Part shown: positions 52,484 to 61,042 of the stretch, piece after piece
Numbering within the stretch: position 1 is the first letter of the stretch
How the letters are laid out: each line of letters begins with the position of its first letter
Assembly: GCA_015258715.1 (NCBI GenBank)
Contig: JABZHR010000004.1
Coordinates: 1 to 64,000 of the forward strand
DNA: 64,000 nucleotides
DNA from: Atopobium sp.
Lineage (GTDB): Bacteria > Actinomycetota > Coriobacteriia > Coriobacteriales > Atopobiaceae
Direction of reading: 5' to 3'
Translations under genes and position numbers: made by a program
Notes under the pieces: generated by a model
Database searches by the model: none
What the model was told of the DNA's origin: nothing
Seen by the model: the letters and a program-made list of their open reading frames with translations, nothing else

Positions 52484-53422
52484 CTAGTCCTCAGTTGAGT
52501 AGCCTAGGCGCTTAATCTCGTTGGCGTCACGCCTCCAGAGAGGCTGAACACGAACCTGAAGGTCAAGGTAAACCTTGCGACCAAAAAGCTTCTCCAGATC
52601 TTTTCTAGCCTCAACGCCAACGCGCTTAATCATGGAGCCGCCCTGGCCAACTACGATGCCCTTTTGTCCTTCTCGCTCAACCAAAATGGTGGCAGAAATG
52701 GATAAATGACCATCTGTTGCCACCTCATACGAATCGCAGACAACGGCAACAGAATGAGGAACTTCCTGACGAAGGTTGAGCAGTAGCTTCTCGCGAACAA
52801 ACTCTGCTACCAGGTCTTCTGGCAAGGCGTCAGTCTCCATATCCTCTGGGAACCACATAGGACCCTCGGGAAGATGCTCGGAAACAAGCGCAATAAATGC
52901 CTGAATATTGAAGTCTTCTGACGCGGAAACAACTAGTACGTCATCAAAGTGAGCAAGAGCTTGTGCAGCCTCAAGCTGCTCCGCCACCTGCTCTGGCGTT
53001 GCAATATCTGCCTTGGTAATAACCAGCAGCTTAAAGGCGGCGTGTGCCTGCTCAACATGATTGGCAACCCACTCATCACCACGGCCAACGGGCTTAGTGG
53101 CGTCAATCAAAAAGGCAATGACATCAGCGTCGTTGAGTTCTCCCAGCGCAGCCTTATTGAGCTCTTTTCCAAGAGCATCTTTAGGCTTGTGAAGGCCTGG
53201 AGTATCTACAATGACAAGCTGGGAGTTATCTCCGTTTACCACTGCTCTAAAGCGACGACGCGTAGTCTGGGCAACAGGGCTTGCGATAGCCACTTTCTGA
53301 CCCATACAAGCGTTCAAAAGCGTGGATTTACCAACACTTGGACGACCAACTAAAGCAACAAAACCGCTCCTAAATGGAGTGGTCTCAGATGAAGTATTTT
53401 CAGAAACTGAATTGGCGGTCAT
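52484..53422 (-). CDS. era: GTPase Era
   Basis: Era binds 16S rRNA and helps 30S maturation. The 312-residue protein has the G domain (GRPSVGKSTLLNACMGQKVA, DTPGLHKPK, TKAD) and the C-terminal KH domain with EREGQKGIVVGQGGSMIKRVG and the end VQPLWRRDANEIKRLGY. GGAGG precedes the ATG. It forms a run with ybeY and phoH, all acting on 16S rRNA maturation. Confidence 0.97.
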   Translation of the reverse strand: MTANSVSENTSSETTPFRSGFVALVGRPSVGKSTLLNACMGQKVAIASPVAQTTRRRFRAVVNGDNSQLVIVDTPGLHKPKDALGKELNKAALGELNDADVIAFLIDATKPVGRGDEWVANHVEQAHAAFKLLVITKADIATPEQVAEQLEAAQALAHFDDVLVVSASEDFNIQAFIALVSEHLPEGPMWFPEDMETDALPEDLVAEFVREKLLLNLRQEVPHSVAVVCDSYEVATDGHLSISATILVEREGQKGIVVGQGGSMIKRVGVEARKDLEKLFGRKVYLDLQVRVQPLWRRDANEIKRLGYSTED

Positions 53423-53434
53423 ACGTCCTCCAAC

Positions 53435-53812
53435 TTACCAATGAAAAATTGCACGCGAGAAAATCAAAAGTCCTATAAGAGCTGCGGTAATGCTAATACA
53501 GCATGAAGCTGCCGCAGCAATATCTTTGGCTTTACCAGCCATAGGATGAAACTCAGGAGAAACCAGGTCTACCACAGTTTCTATTGCCGTGTTGATGAGC
53601 TCTGTAGTTAAAACTGCACCAATACACGCAAGGACAAGTGCCCAGCTCACGGCATCTAAGCCAACAAACAATCCCGCAATCACGGTCAATACAGCAGTTA
53701 CTGACATACGACGCAGGTTTGCCTCTTGAGCAAACGCTTGACGTGCGCCCTGTAGCGCAAAAAGAAGACCGCGCTTAAAGCTTGGATGTCTGCCCTTAGA
53801 TCCCGGAATCAT
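53435..53812 (-). CDS. Diacylglycerol/undecaprenol kinase family protein
   Basis: A 125-residue membrane kinase with three hydrophobic helices. The diagnostic ELINTAIETVVDLVSPEFH and KAKDIAAAA are present, with the conserved Glu and Asp that bind Mg-ATP. In Gram-positives this family phosphorylates undecaprenol. ATG overlaps the ybeY stop (TAATG). The ybeY-dgk-era order is standard in Gram-positives. Confidence 0.93.
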   Translation of the reverse strand: MIPGSKGRHPSFKRGLLFALQGARQAFAQEANLRRMSVTAVLTVIAGLFVGLDAVSWALVLACIGAVLTTELINTAIETVVDLVSPEFHPMAGKAKDIAAAASCCISITAALIGLLIFSRAIFHW

Positions 53813-54321
53813 TACTCGTCAATCCCCTCACGGTGGCGAGTCAACACAACTGGCTCAATAGTTCTATCCGTTGAAAGCAGAGCAACAAGGGTGTCTTCAC
53901 GAGCCTCCATAACCTCTGCCTCATCGTCTTCAATGTGGTCATATCCAAGCAGGTGAAGCATGGCGTGAACAAGCATGAGCCTAAACTCATCTGCCTCCGT
54001 AGTGCCATACTCTTTTGCCTGACGTGCAATAAAGTTAGGAGCCAGAATAATATCGCCCAGCTCACACATCTCACCAGGAGCCAGATCTGGATCATCAGGT
54101 CGCTCTACCTCAAGTGAAATAACGTCGGTGGGCGCATTTTTTTCTCGCCACTCAAGATTTACCTGCTGAATCTCTTCATCGCTGACAATGGAAATGGACA
54201 CAGTACAAGGGCGCTCTACACCCTCTTCAGAGAGTACAAGGTTGCAATCGGCTTCAATCTCTTCCACAGAAATTGGGCACGCGACGCCTTCTTCGATCAC
54301 AATGTCGTACTCGTTAACCAC
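53812..54321 (-). CDS. ybeY: Endoribonuclease YbeY
   Basis: YbeY is a zinc ribonuclease needed for 16S rRNA 3' maturation and ribosome quality control. The 169-residue protein has the three-His zinc motif HAMLHLLGYDH, plus the WREKNAPTDVISL strand. GTG 54321 has GGGGAG 4 bases upstream and follows phoH by one base. Confidence 0.95.
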   Translation of the reverse strand: MVNEYDIVIEEGVACPISVEEIEADCNLVLSEEGVERPCTVSISIVSDEEIQQVNLEWREKNAPTDVISLEVERPDDPDLAPGEMCELGDIILAPNFIARQAKEYGTTEADEFRLMLVHAMLHLLGYDHIEDDEAEVMEAREDTLVALLSTDRTIEPVVLTRHREGIDE

Positions 54322-54322
54322 G

Positions 54323-55282
54323 TTACTCCCCTAGCTGTTTCTTCTCATACGCAGTGTATGCATCAACTATCTTACCAACCAACGTGTGGCGAACAATATC
54401 ATTTCTATCTAAATCAACAAAAGCAACGTCTTCAAGGTTACCCAACACCTGTCGAGCAACGTCCAAACCACTTCTTCCCACAAGGTCTCGCTGCGTTGCA
54501 TCACCGGTAATAACAAATTTTGACGAGAAACCCAGGCGAGTCAGAAACATTTTCATCTGCTCTGGCGTGGTATTTTGAGCCTCATCCAAAATGACAAATG
54601 CATCGTTCATGGTACGACCACGCATAAATGCAAGCGGAGCAATCTCAACAATTCCCTGTTCAATAAGGTTATTTGCGTACTCCATGGAGGTCATATCAAA
54701 GAGCGCGTCATAGAGCGGCCTGATGTAGGGATCAAGCTTTTCTTGAAGTGTTCCCGGGAGAAAACCAAGAGACTCTCCCGCTTCTACAACAGGTCTTACC
54801 AGCACAATTCTGCTAATTTGCTGAGATGTTAAAGCAGCAAGTGCCATAGCCACCGCTAGATATGTTTTACCAGTTCCCGCAGGACCAATGCCAAAGGTAA
54901 TGGAGTTGTTTGCTATTGCCTTTGTATACTCAATTTGACCTTGTGTTTTAGGCTGAATTGCTTTGCCTTTATGAGTTACAAACAGTGTTCGTGTGCCTGT
55001 TTGCTCTAAGCTGGCATTTCTTTTTGTGCTATCTAGTAGAAGCTTTACATCTTCAAGCGTTGGCCTAGATCCTGATTCAACCATTTGAATCAGGCGAGAA
55101 AAAATAAGTGTTAGCTGCTCAATTTCTTGAGAAGTGCCTGACAAAAAGATTGCTTTACCTCTGATTGAAATAAGAGCTGCACATGACGATTCGATTTCTC
55201 TGAGCAAACTATCAGCTGGACCCGTCAGATACAAAGGGTCTACTGAATCAGGAATAGTTAAGCGAATCTGTGTTGGCTCCAT
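54323..55282 (-). CDS. PhoH-family ATPase
   Basis: A 319-residue PhoH-like P-loop protein: an N-terminal KH-like part (1-110), then KTQGQIEYTKAI, Walker A GPAGTGKTYLAVAMA, the VRPVVEAGESLGFLPG loop and Walker B AFVILDEAQNTTPEQMKMFLTRLG. Members act with YbeY in RNA metabolism. GGGGGA precedes the ATG, and the gene precedes ybeY by one base. Confidence 0.94.
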   Translation of the reverse strand: MEPTQIRLTIPDSVDPLYLTGPADSLLREIESSCAALISIRGKAIFLSGTSQEIEQLTLIFSRLIQMVESGSRPTLEDVKLLLDSTKRNASLEQTGTRTLFVTHKGKAIQPKTQGQIEYTKAIANNSITFGIGPAGTGKTYLAVAMALAALTSQQISRIVLVRPVVEAGESLGFLPGTLQEKLDPYIRPLYDALFDMTSMEYANNLIEQGIVEIAPLAFMRGRTMNDAFVILDEAQNTTPEQMKMFLTRLGFSSKFVITGDATQRDLVGRSGLDVARQVLGNLEDVAFVDLDRNDIVRHTLVGKIVDAYTAYEKKQLGE

Positions 55283-55293
55283 GTTCCCCCAAT

Positions 55294-56565
55294 TTACAAA
55301 CGAGTGGCTTTTAGCGTTCCATTAGGTAAAACTTCGTCAAAGCGCATAGCAATAAGCTCATCAAGCTCAATAGTAGGATCAACCTGAACATCAAAAAGAC
55401 CGCCAGAAATTCCCCTACCAGGATACTGTACCACCACATTATCGCAGGTACCAACAAGCTTCTTAGCAGCATCAAAGCGCATGGCATTACCCAGATCACG
55501 CATTTTCTTGGCGCGTTCAGCCATCACCTTTGGATCTACCTGATTTGGAGCGGTAGCCGCAGGAGTTCCAGGTCGCTTGGAGTACCTAAATACGTGCATC
55601 TTTGAAAAGCCCATCTGACGACAAAACTCAAACGACTCTTCAAATTCTTTATCAGTTTCTCCAGGGAAACCAACAATAAGGTCCGTTCCTAACGCAATAG
55701 TTGGCAGTACCGAGCGAGCTTCCTCAACAGCGTTGCGATAAAGTTCTGTCCTATACACCCTGCCCATACGTGCAAGCGTAGCGTCACATCCGGATTGAAG
55801 GCAGATGTGCAAAAAAGGTGCAATTCTTCCGTTGGAAGCAGCAATAACCTCTACTAAACGAGCATTTACATCAGGTGGCTCAAGAGAAGAAAGCCTGAGG
55901 CGGCCTACCTCTGTTTTTTCAAGCACATACTCGAGAAGGTCTGGGAGCCTGAGGGTCTTCTTGCCCTCATCCTCAAGTTGAGCTTTATAGCTACCAAGAT
56001 TAATTCCCGTAAGAACAACCTCTTGAGCTCCTCTGCTCATAGCATCTTTTACCTGCGAAACAACCTCACGAGGATCAAGGGATTTTCCCGCACCGCGCGC
56101 CTTCCAGACAATGCAGAAGGTACAACGATTATCGCAACCGTCTTGAATCTTGATACCAGGGCGTGTGCGACCTGTTGGAGTTGGCTTGGAGATGACAAGA
56201 CCGTCGTCACTTACGGATTCTGGAGCAAAGCCTAGCTCTTCAAGAACTCTATCTGCAACTTTGTCCTTCTCGGCTTCTACCACAACGTTAGGAGCAAGAG
56301 AGGCAAGCTCGTCAGCAAAAAGACTTGCAACACAACCCGTTGCAACTACAAGAGGAGCTCCTGGCATAAGCGCTGCTTTACGCACGGCTTTTCTCGTCTT
56401 AGCCTCGGCTTCTGCGGTGACAGCACAGGTGTTGATAACAATTGCCTGAGCTTCATCCTCTTCAACAATGCGACACCCCATACGAAGCAGAGAGTCTGCC
56501 ATTAAATCAAGCTCAACGCGATTTACCCTGCATCCAAGATTTATGAGCGCAATTCCATGAGCCAT
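55294..56565 (-). CDS. mtaB: tRNA t6A37 methylthiotransferase MtaB
   Basis: MtaB adds a methylthio group to t6A37 of ANN-reading tRNAs. The 423-residue radical-SAM enzyme has the auxiliary cysteines in NLGCRVNRVE, INTCAVTAEAE and ATGCVASLFA, the radical-SAM site GCDNRCTFCIVWKARGAG, and a short C-terminal TRAM-like part. ATG overlaps the dnaJ stop (TAATG). The dnaJ-mtaB-phoH-ybeY order is typical of Gram-positives. Confidence 0.93.
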   Translation of the reverse strand: MAHGIALINLGCRVNRVELDLMADSLLRMGCRIVEEDEAQAIVINTCAVTAEAEAKTRKAVRKAALMPGAPLVVATGCVASLFADELASLAPNVVVEAEKDKVADRVLEELGFAPESVSDDGLVISKPTPTGRTRPGIKIQDGCDNRCTFCIVWKARGAGKSLDPREVVSQVKDAMSRGAQEVVLTGINLGSYKAQLEDEGKKTLRLPDLLEYVLEKTEVGRLRLSSLEPPDVNARLVEVIAASNGRIAPFLHICLQSGCDATLARMGRVYRTELYRNAVEEARSVLPTIALGTDLIVGFPGETDKEFEESFEFCRQMGFSKMHVFRYSKRPGTPAATAPNQVDPKVMAERAKKMRDLGNAMRFDAAKKLVGTCDNVVVQYPGRGISGGLFDVQVDPTIELDELIAMRFDEVLPNGTLKATRL

Positions 56566-57758
56566 TAGCGCCTCTTCTTGGAAGCCTTTTTGGCTTTCTT
56601 GTCATTATGATTAGAGGAATCTGCTGCTGCAGAATGCTGATCATGCTGCTCATCTTGAGTTTCTTGAGCGCCACTTTGTTTGCGCTCATCAATAAGGCAG
56701 GTAAGCGTCTCTAACTGATCTTTAGTCAGTCCAGTTGAAGTCTCAATGTGAACCAGAACGTAAAGGTTGCCACGGGCCTTAGTGTGCAAACGAGGCATAC
56801 CTTTACCAGCGACGCTCAGTTGCTGGCCGTACTTACAGCCCGCTGGAATAGCAATCTCAATAGTTTCATCTTTGATGATACCGTCAATAGTCACGCTAGT
56901 ACCAACAATTGCCTCAAGAGAATCAACGCTCACTGAGGTAAAGAGATCGTCTCCTCTGCGCTCAAAATCTTTATGCTGGGAAACCTCAATGGTTACGATA
57001 AGGTCACCAGAGGTATCACCTCTGACACCCGCCTCACCTTTACCGGCAATAGAAATTGACTGGCCAGAATGAACACCTGCAGGAATTTCTACAGAAACAC
57101 GCTCGTGATCAGGAGTTCTTCCCTGACCTCCACAGGTCTCGCAGGCATGCTCAACCTTCTTGCCTGTTCCTTGGCACTCTGGACACACGGTCTGAGACTG
57201 CATCTGACCAAAGACAGTATTTTGGACCTGAACTACCGTGCCCGTACCGTGACAGCGTGGACAGTCTTCAATTTTTCCACCCTCACCAAGGCCGGTGCCA
57301 TTACAGTCATCACAGGTAGAAAGCCTGTTATACGAGATAGTTTTTGTGACACCCGCAGCAGCCTCTTCCAAAGTGATAGAGAGTCTAATTCCCATATCAC
57401 TGCCACGAGTACGCTGAGCAGCGCCACGACCACCATGGCCGCCGCCAAAGAAGGAATCAAAGATATCTCCAAAGCCACCAAAACCGCCACCAAAGATATC
57501 TGACATATCCACATAGCCGCCACCAAAACCGGACGGACCATTAGGGTCACCGTAACGGTCATAGTTGGCACGCTTTTGCTCATCTGACAGCACAGAATAA
57601 GCTTCGTTTACCTCTTTAAACTTCTCTTCTGCATGAGGATCATCAGAAACATCAGGGTGCAGCTTTCTTGCCAGCTTTAGAAAAGCTCGCTTGATTGTTT
57701 TTTGGTCTGCATCACGAGCAACACCTAAGAGCTCGTAGAAGTCTTTCTTCTCTGCCAC
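56565..57758 (-). CDS. dnaJ: Chaperone DnaJ
   Basis: DnaJ delivers unfolded clients to DnaK and stimulates its ATPase. The 397-residue protein is full length: J domain with HPD at 34-36, a Gly/Phe-rich region, the zinc domain with four CxxCxGxG motifs (CDDCNGTG, CPRCHGTG, CPECQGTG, CETCGGQG), both C-terminal domains and a Lys-rich tail. GTG 57758 has GGGGAG about 10 bases upstream. A second dnaJ lies directly upstream, 33 bp away. No hrcA or grpE is adjacent. Confidence 0.96.
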   Translation of the reverse strand: MAEKKDFYELLGVARDADQKTIKRAFLKLARKLHPDVSDDPHAEEKFKEVNEAYSVLSDEQKRANYDRYGDPNGPSGFGGGYVDMSDIFGGGFGGFGDIFDSFFGGGHGGRGAAQRTRGSDMGIRLSITLEEAAAGVTKTISYNRLSTCDDCNGTGLGEGGKIEDCPRCHGTGTVVQVQNTVFGQMQSQTVCPECQGTGKKVEHACETCGGQGRTPDHERVSVEIPAGVHSGQSISIAGKGEAGVRGDTSGDLIVTIEVSQHKDFERRGDDLFTSVSVDSLEAIVGTSVTIDGIIKDETIEIAIPAGCKYGQQLSVAGKGMPRLHTKARGNLYVLVHIETSTGLTKDQLETLTCLIDERKQSGAQETQDEQHDQHSAAADSSNHNDKKAKKASKKRR

Positions 57759-57791
57759 GCTTACTAACTCTCCCCTTATAAAACCTAAAAC

Positions 57792-58898
57792 TTAAATTCC
57801 CATATAGCCGACATGGCCTAATCCGGCCGTACAAGCATACAAAGTCATAATAATAATTGAGTAGAAGGCACCGTTGATAATTCCCGAAACAAAGGCATTT
57901 GCAAAACTTCTCCACCAGCCAGCGTTCATCTTGACGCCATCTGCAAGAACGTTTCTCACGCCAAATATCAAAAGCGGAATCAACACAATGGCAAATAGTG
58001 GTGATTGTAAATTAAGTGCCACAAATACAAGAAGCATTGCAGTTATACCTGTGATACGAGCTCCCGCGCGTTGGCGGAACGTCAACTGCTCTGAAGGAAC
58101 CTTAATATTTACGATAAAATCACCAGTTGCAGAACAATTAGTTCCTGCATTTCCCATTTTAGGTACTCTGATCTGGTCACCATCATGTGAATTAGCTGGT
58201 ACATCAACCATAATTTCGCTTGCAGACAAAACACGTCCAGAACCACCACAAACGTCGCATGGATCCTGTACAACGTGTCCAGCGCCTTCACACTCTGGAC
58301 AGTCAACTCTAAACTTGCCAACTCCAAAAATGGAAGAAAGATCAATGTCAATATGGCCCGTTCCATGGCAGGTAGGACAGGTAGTTGCCTCAGCTTTATG
58401 CTGAGATCCCTTACCAGCACAAGCATCACAAGTAACAAAGCGCTGATACGTGATGCCTTTCTTAACGCCATTTTTAGCGTCTGTATCATTCAGCGTTAAG
58501 TCGTAGACAATATCTGCGCCAGTCTGAGGCTTGTATGCACGAGAGCGCTTTTGAGATCCAGTGGTCCAATTATTAAAGTTGATATCACCAAACGGGAAGC
58601 CACCCTCAAAAGGAGAACCTCCATAGGCAGATCCGCCAGGATAACCAGAAGGACCATAGCCGCCACCATAGAAAGAGCCACTTCTCATTGCGTCATAACG
58701 ACGGCGTTTCTCGGCATCTGACAGAACAGCATAGGCCTCAGAAACCTCTTTAAAACGTTCTTCAGCATCGGGCTCTTTATTGATGTCTGGATGAAGCTTA
58801 CGAGCTTTAGTTTGAAAAGCTTTTCTAATTTCTTCAGCTGTTGCGGACTCAGAAACACCAAGGATGGCGTAGTAGTCCTTTTCATTCATAGCAGCCAT
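57792..58898 (-). CDS. Membrane-anchored DnaJ paralogue lacking the second C-terminal domain
   Basis: The product (368 residues) begins as a normal DnaJ: J domain with HPD at 36-38, a Gly/Tyr-rich region (70-110) and a zinc domain with four CxxCxGxG motifs (CDACAGKG, CPTCHGTG, CPECEGAG, CDVCGGSG). After the first C-terminal beta domain (ending near NIKVPSEQ) it departs from the family. The second client-binding and dimer domain is missing, and about three hydrophobic helices follow (roughly 285-365). It probably works at the membrane with the J and zinc domains in the cytoplasm. GGAGAG precedes the ATG. No frameshift is apparent. Confidence 0.9.
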   Translation of the reverse strand: MAAMNEKDYYAILGVSESATAEEIRKAFQTKARKLHPDINKEPDAEERFKEVSEAYAVLSDAEKRRRYDAMRSGSFYGGGYGPSGYPGGSAYGGSPFEGGFPFGDINFNNWTTGSQKRSRAYKPQTGADIVYDLTLNDTDAKNGVKKGITYQRFVTCDACAGKGSQHKAEATTCPTCHGTGHIDIDLSSIFGVGKFRVDCPECEGAGHVVQDPCDVCGGSGRVLSASEIMVDVPANSHDGDQIRVPKMGNAGTNCSATGDFIVNIKVPSEQLTFRQRAGARITGITAMLLVFVALNLQSPLFAIVLIPLLIFGVRNVLADGVKMNAGWWRSFANAFVSGIINGAFYSIIIMTLYACTAGLGHVGYMGI

Positions 58899-59088
58899 GA
58901 AAATCTCTCCGATTCAACCCATAAAAAATCTGCATCACGAGAACGTTTGAAAGTGTACCCACTTGTTTTGAACTTAATGCAACCAAATCCCATTAAGAAT
59001 ATTCGTTAACTACATACATGAAAAATCGACATACTATCGAATGTGTTCATGACTTTTCAAACTGCAAATGAAGAAAATTATCAAATGT

Positions 59089-59706
59089 TTACTTATGATA
59101 TTCCCGTATTTTAAATGCATACTTAGTTAATAAATCTTTCGAATAGATTTTTTTACCTTTTGAATCTCTAACTTCTTTCCAAAGAACAGAAGCCACCTTT
59201 AATTTATTAGAATAGTTATAGCTATTTTCATCTGCACAAAAATCTTTTAAAAATTGATTCCACTGACAAGCCGAATTATCGTATTTCGCATAATCTAAAT
59301 CACCATAATATACATTTAACAAATCCCTGATTGTAAATGCACTATTGTTCTCTCTCTTAACTTTTCTCCAAGCAGCAGCCATATCAGCAGTAAATTTAAA
59401 TGGTGAAACTTTTGTTAAAGAAGAAAAATATTCTCTAAACTTTGAATTAAATGAGAAGCCACACTCAAGCAATGACGAATTTAAAGTAACAATTTTTTTA
59501 TTGACTTTTTTATTCTTTGTAAGTCTATTCTTAATCAAATTACCTTTAAAATACTGCTCAATAATATTATTGAGCTCTTGTTTTGTACCTCTATATTCCA
59601 AACCTAAAGACTTACATATTTGCATAAGTTCTTCACGATACCAGTAATACTTAATAAACTCATCAAAAGATGTAATATCATCAAAATTAGGTCTTTTTTC
59701 TCCCAT
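59089..59706 (-). CDS. SAP-domain protein of unknown function (AT-rich insertion)
   Basis: A 205-residue, very AT-rich protein. The N-terminal 50 residues (FIKYYWYREELMQICKSLGL, RGTKQELNNIIEQYF) form a SAP-like helix-extended-helix, often nucleic-acid binding. The rest, including AAAWRKVKRENNSAFTIRDL and the CQWNQFLKDF region, resembles a domain seen in other small SAP proteins of Gram-positives, function unknown. It sits between hemW and the dnaJ pair, where hrcA is found in many relatives, and its composition contrasts with both. This suggests insertion by transfer. GGA lies 7 bases before the ATG. Confidence 0.7.
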   Translation of the reverse strand: MGEKRPNFDDITSFDEFIKYYWYREELMQICKSLGLEYRGTKQELNNIIEQYFKGNLIKNRLTKNKKVNKKIVTLNSSLLECGFSFNSKFREYFSSLTKVSPFKFTADMAAAWRKVKRENNSAFTIRDLLNVYYGDLDYAKYDNSACQWNQFLKDFCADENSYNYSNKLKVASVLWKEVRDSKGKKIYSKDLLTKYAFKIREYHK

Positions 59707-59785
59707 TCTTCAATCCTTTTCTTATTTTTCAATTATTTTGAAACATCAAGTAAATACTAACCACATCAAATAAATTTTTCTAACA

Positions 59786-61033
59786 TTATCTTAAATCCCA
59801 AAGACGTCCATAGAGCTCGTTTCCAAGCAGCCAGCCCTTCTCGGTAGGCCTGTACGTAGTTTTATCCTTAGAATCTTCGTTATTGACGCATTCTAGCAGC
59901 TCATCATGCAAACAGGAGTCAAGCACTTTTTGCATCGATGGCGCTCCAAATACTCGTTCAGACTCATTCAATAGCGCAGGCGAAATTGGTTCCATAAGGC
60001 GAGCATGCAGCATCAAATCTTCTGCCACAGTTTCTCTATGAGTCAAAAATTCAACATCAAACTCTGTCGAGAAGAGCGATACACCTTCAGCAATTTTTCT
60101 TGGAGGATCAAGGACCACCAATCGTGCGCGAGCAGCGTCTTGTGGACGCGCAGGTAAGAAAGTATTTTGCTCCGCAAGCATATCGTACTCAGGCGCGGTG
60201 AGCATGCTTGCAGCGCTGGTACCAAGACCAAGGTACGACTCCCCTGTCCAGTACATCTTATTGTGCTTACAGCTCTTCTGATTGCGAGCATAACTTGCCA
60301 CCTCGTAGCGAACAAATCCCGCCGCTTGAAGCGTCTTTGAAGCAGCTTGCATTCGATCTGCCTGCACGTCATAGGTGTTCCATAGAGTGTCTTTATCCTG
60401 GGTTTGCTTAGCCAGCGCCGTGCCTTCTTCAATAGTTAGCGGATAGACGCTCACATGATTTACGCCAAGCGAGATAAATCTTGAGAGCGAAAACTCCCAA
60501 GAACTCTCTGTTTGCTCAGGAATTGCACACATAAGATCAACCGACACGTCATAACCACGCTCTTTTGCAGCAAGTACTTTCTCGTAAGCCAGGTCGGCAG
60601 AGTGAATTCTGCCCAACTTTTTGAGCTCGTTATCGTTAAAGCTTTGAACTCCCAAAGAAATTCGTGTTACCCCGCCCGTAGTAAGACTGGCGAGAAGATC
60701 ATCAGATAGTGAGTCTGGATTTGCTTCAATACTGAACTCATCAGGATTTACAATCGCTGAAGTGTGCTGCGCCAAATCCACTGCATCTTGACCCAGCAAG
60801 CTGGGCGTTCCACCGCCCATATAAACTGTTTTAGTGACTGATAACAAACCAAGTTGAGCGGCTTCGTCTAGCTGATGTTTTAGAGCTTTAACGTAATTAC
60901 TCATGCGACTGTCATCTTGTCTTGTAGACCAAGAAGAGAAATCACAATAGAAGCATTTTTGAGAACAAAACGGAATATGCAGATAAAGTGCAGAGGTAGC
61001 CGTTTGATTGTATTTAGACTGCCAAGAATCCAC
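59786..61033 (-). CDS. hemW: Radical SAM heme chaperone HemW
   Basis: A HemN-like radical-SAM protein (415 residues), now viewed as a heme-trafficking chaperone rather than a coproporphyrinogen oxidase. It shows LYLHIPFCSQKCFYCDFSSW with the CxxxCxxC cluster and the HemW-type Phe between cysteines, GGGTPSLL, and SIEANPDSLS. It has the C-terminal HemN domain. GTG 61033 lies 9 bp after dusB with no clear ribosome site, so coupling is likely. lepA-hemW order is conserved in Gram-positives. Confidence 0.93.
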   Translation of the reverse strand: MDSWQSKYNQTATSALYLHIPFCSQKCFYCDFSSWSTRQDDSRMSNYVKALKHQLDEAAQLGLLSVTKTVYMGGGTPSLLGQDAVDLAQHTSAIVNPDEFSIEANPDSLSDDLLASLTTGGVTRISLGVQSFNDNELKKLGRIHSADLAYEKVLAAKERGYDVSVDLMCAIPEQTESSWEFSLSRFISLGVNHVSVYPLTIEEGTALAKQTQDKDTLWNTYDVQADRMQAASKTLQAAGFVRYEVASYARNQKSCKHNKMYWTGESYLGLGTSAASMLTAPEYDMLAEQNTFLPARPQDAARARLVVLDPPRKIAEGVSLFSTEFDVEFLTHRETVAEDLMLHARLMEPISPALLNESERVFGAPSMQKVLDSCLHDELLECVNNEDSKDKTTYRPTEKGWLLGNELYGRLWDLR

Positions 61034-61042
61034 AACAGACCA

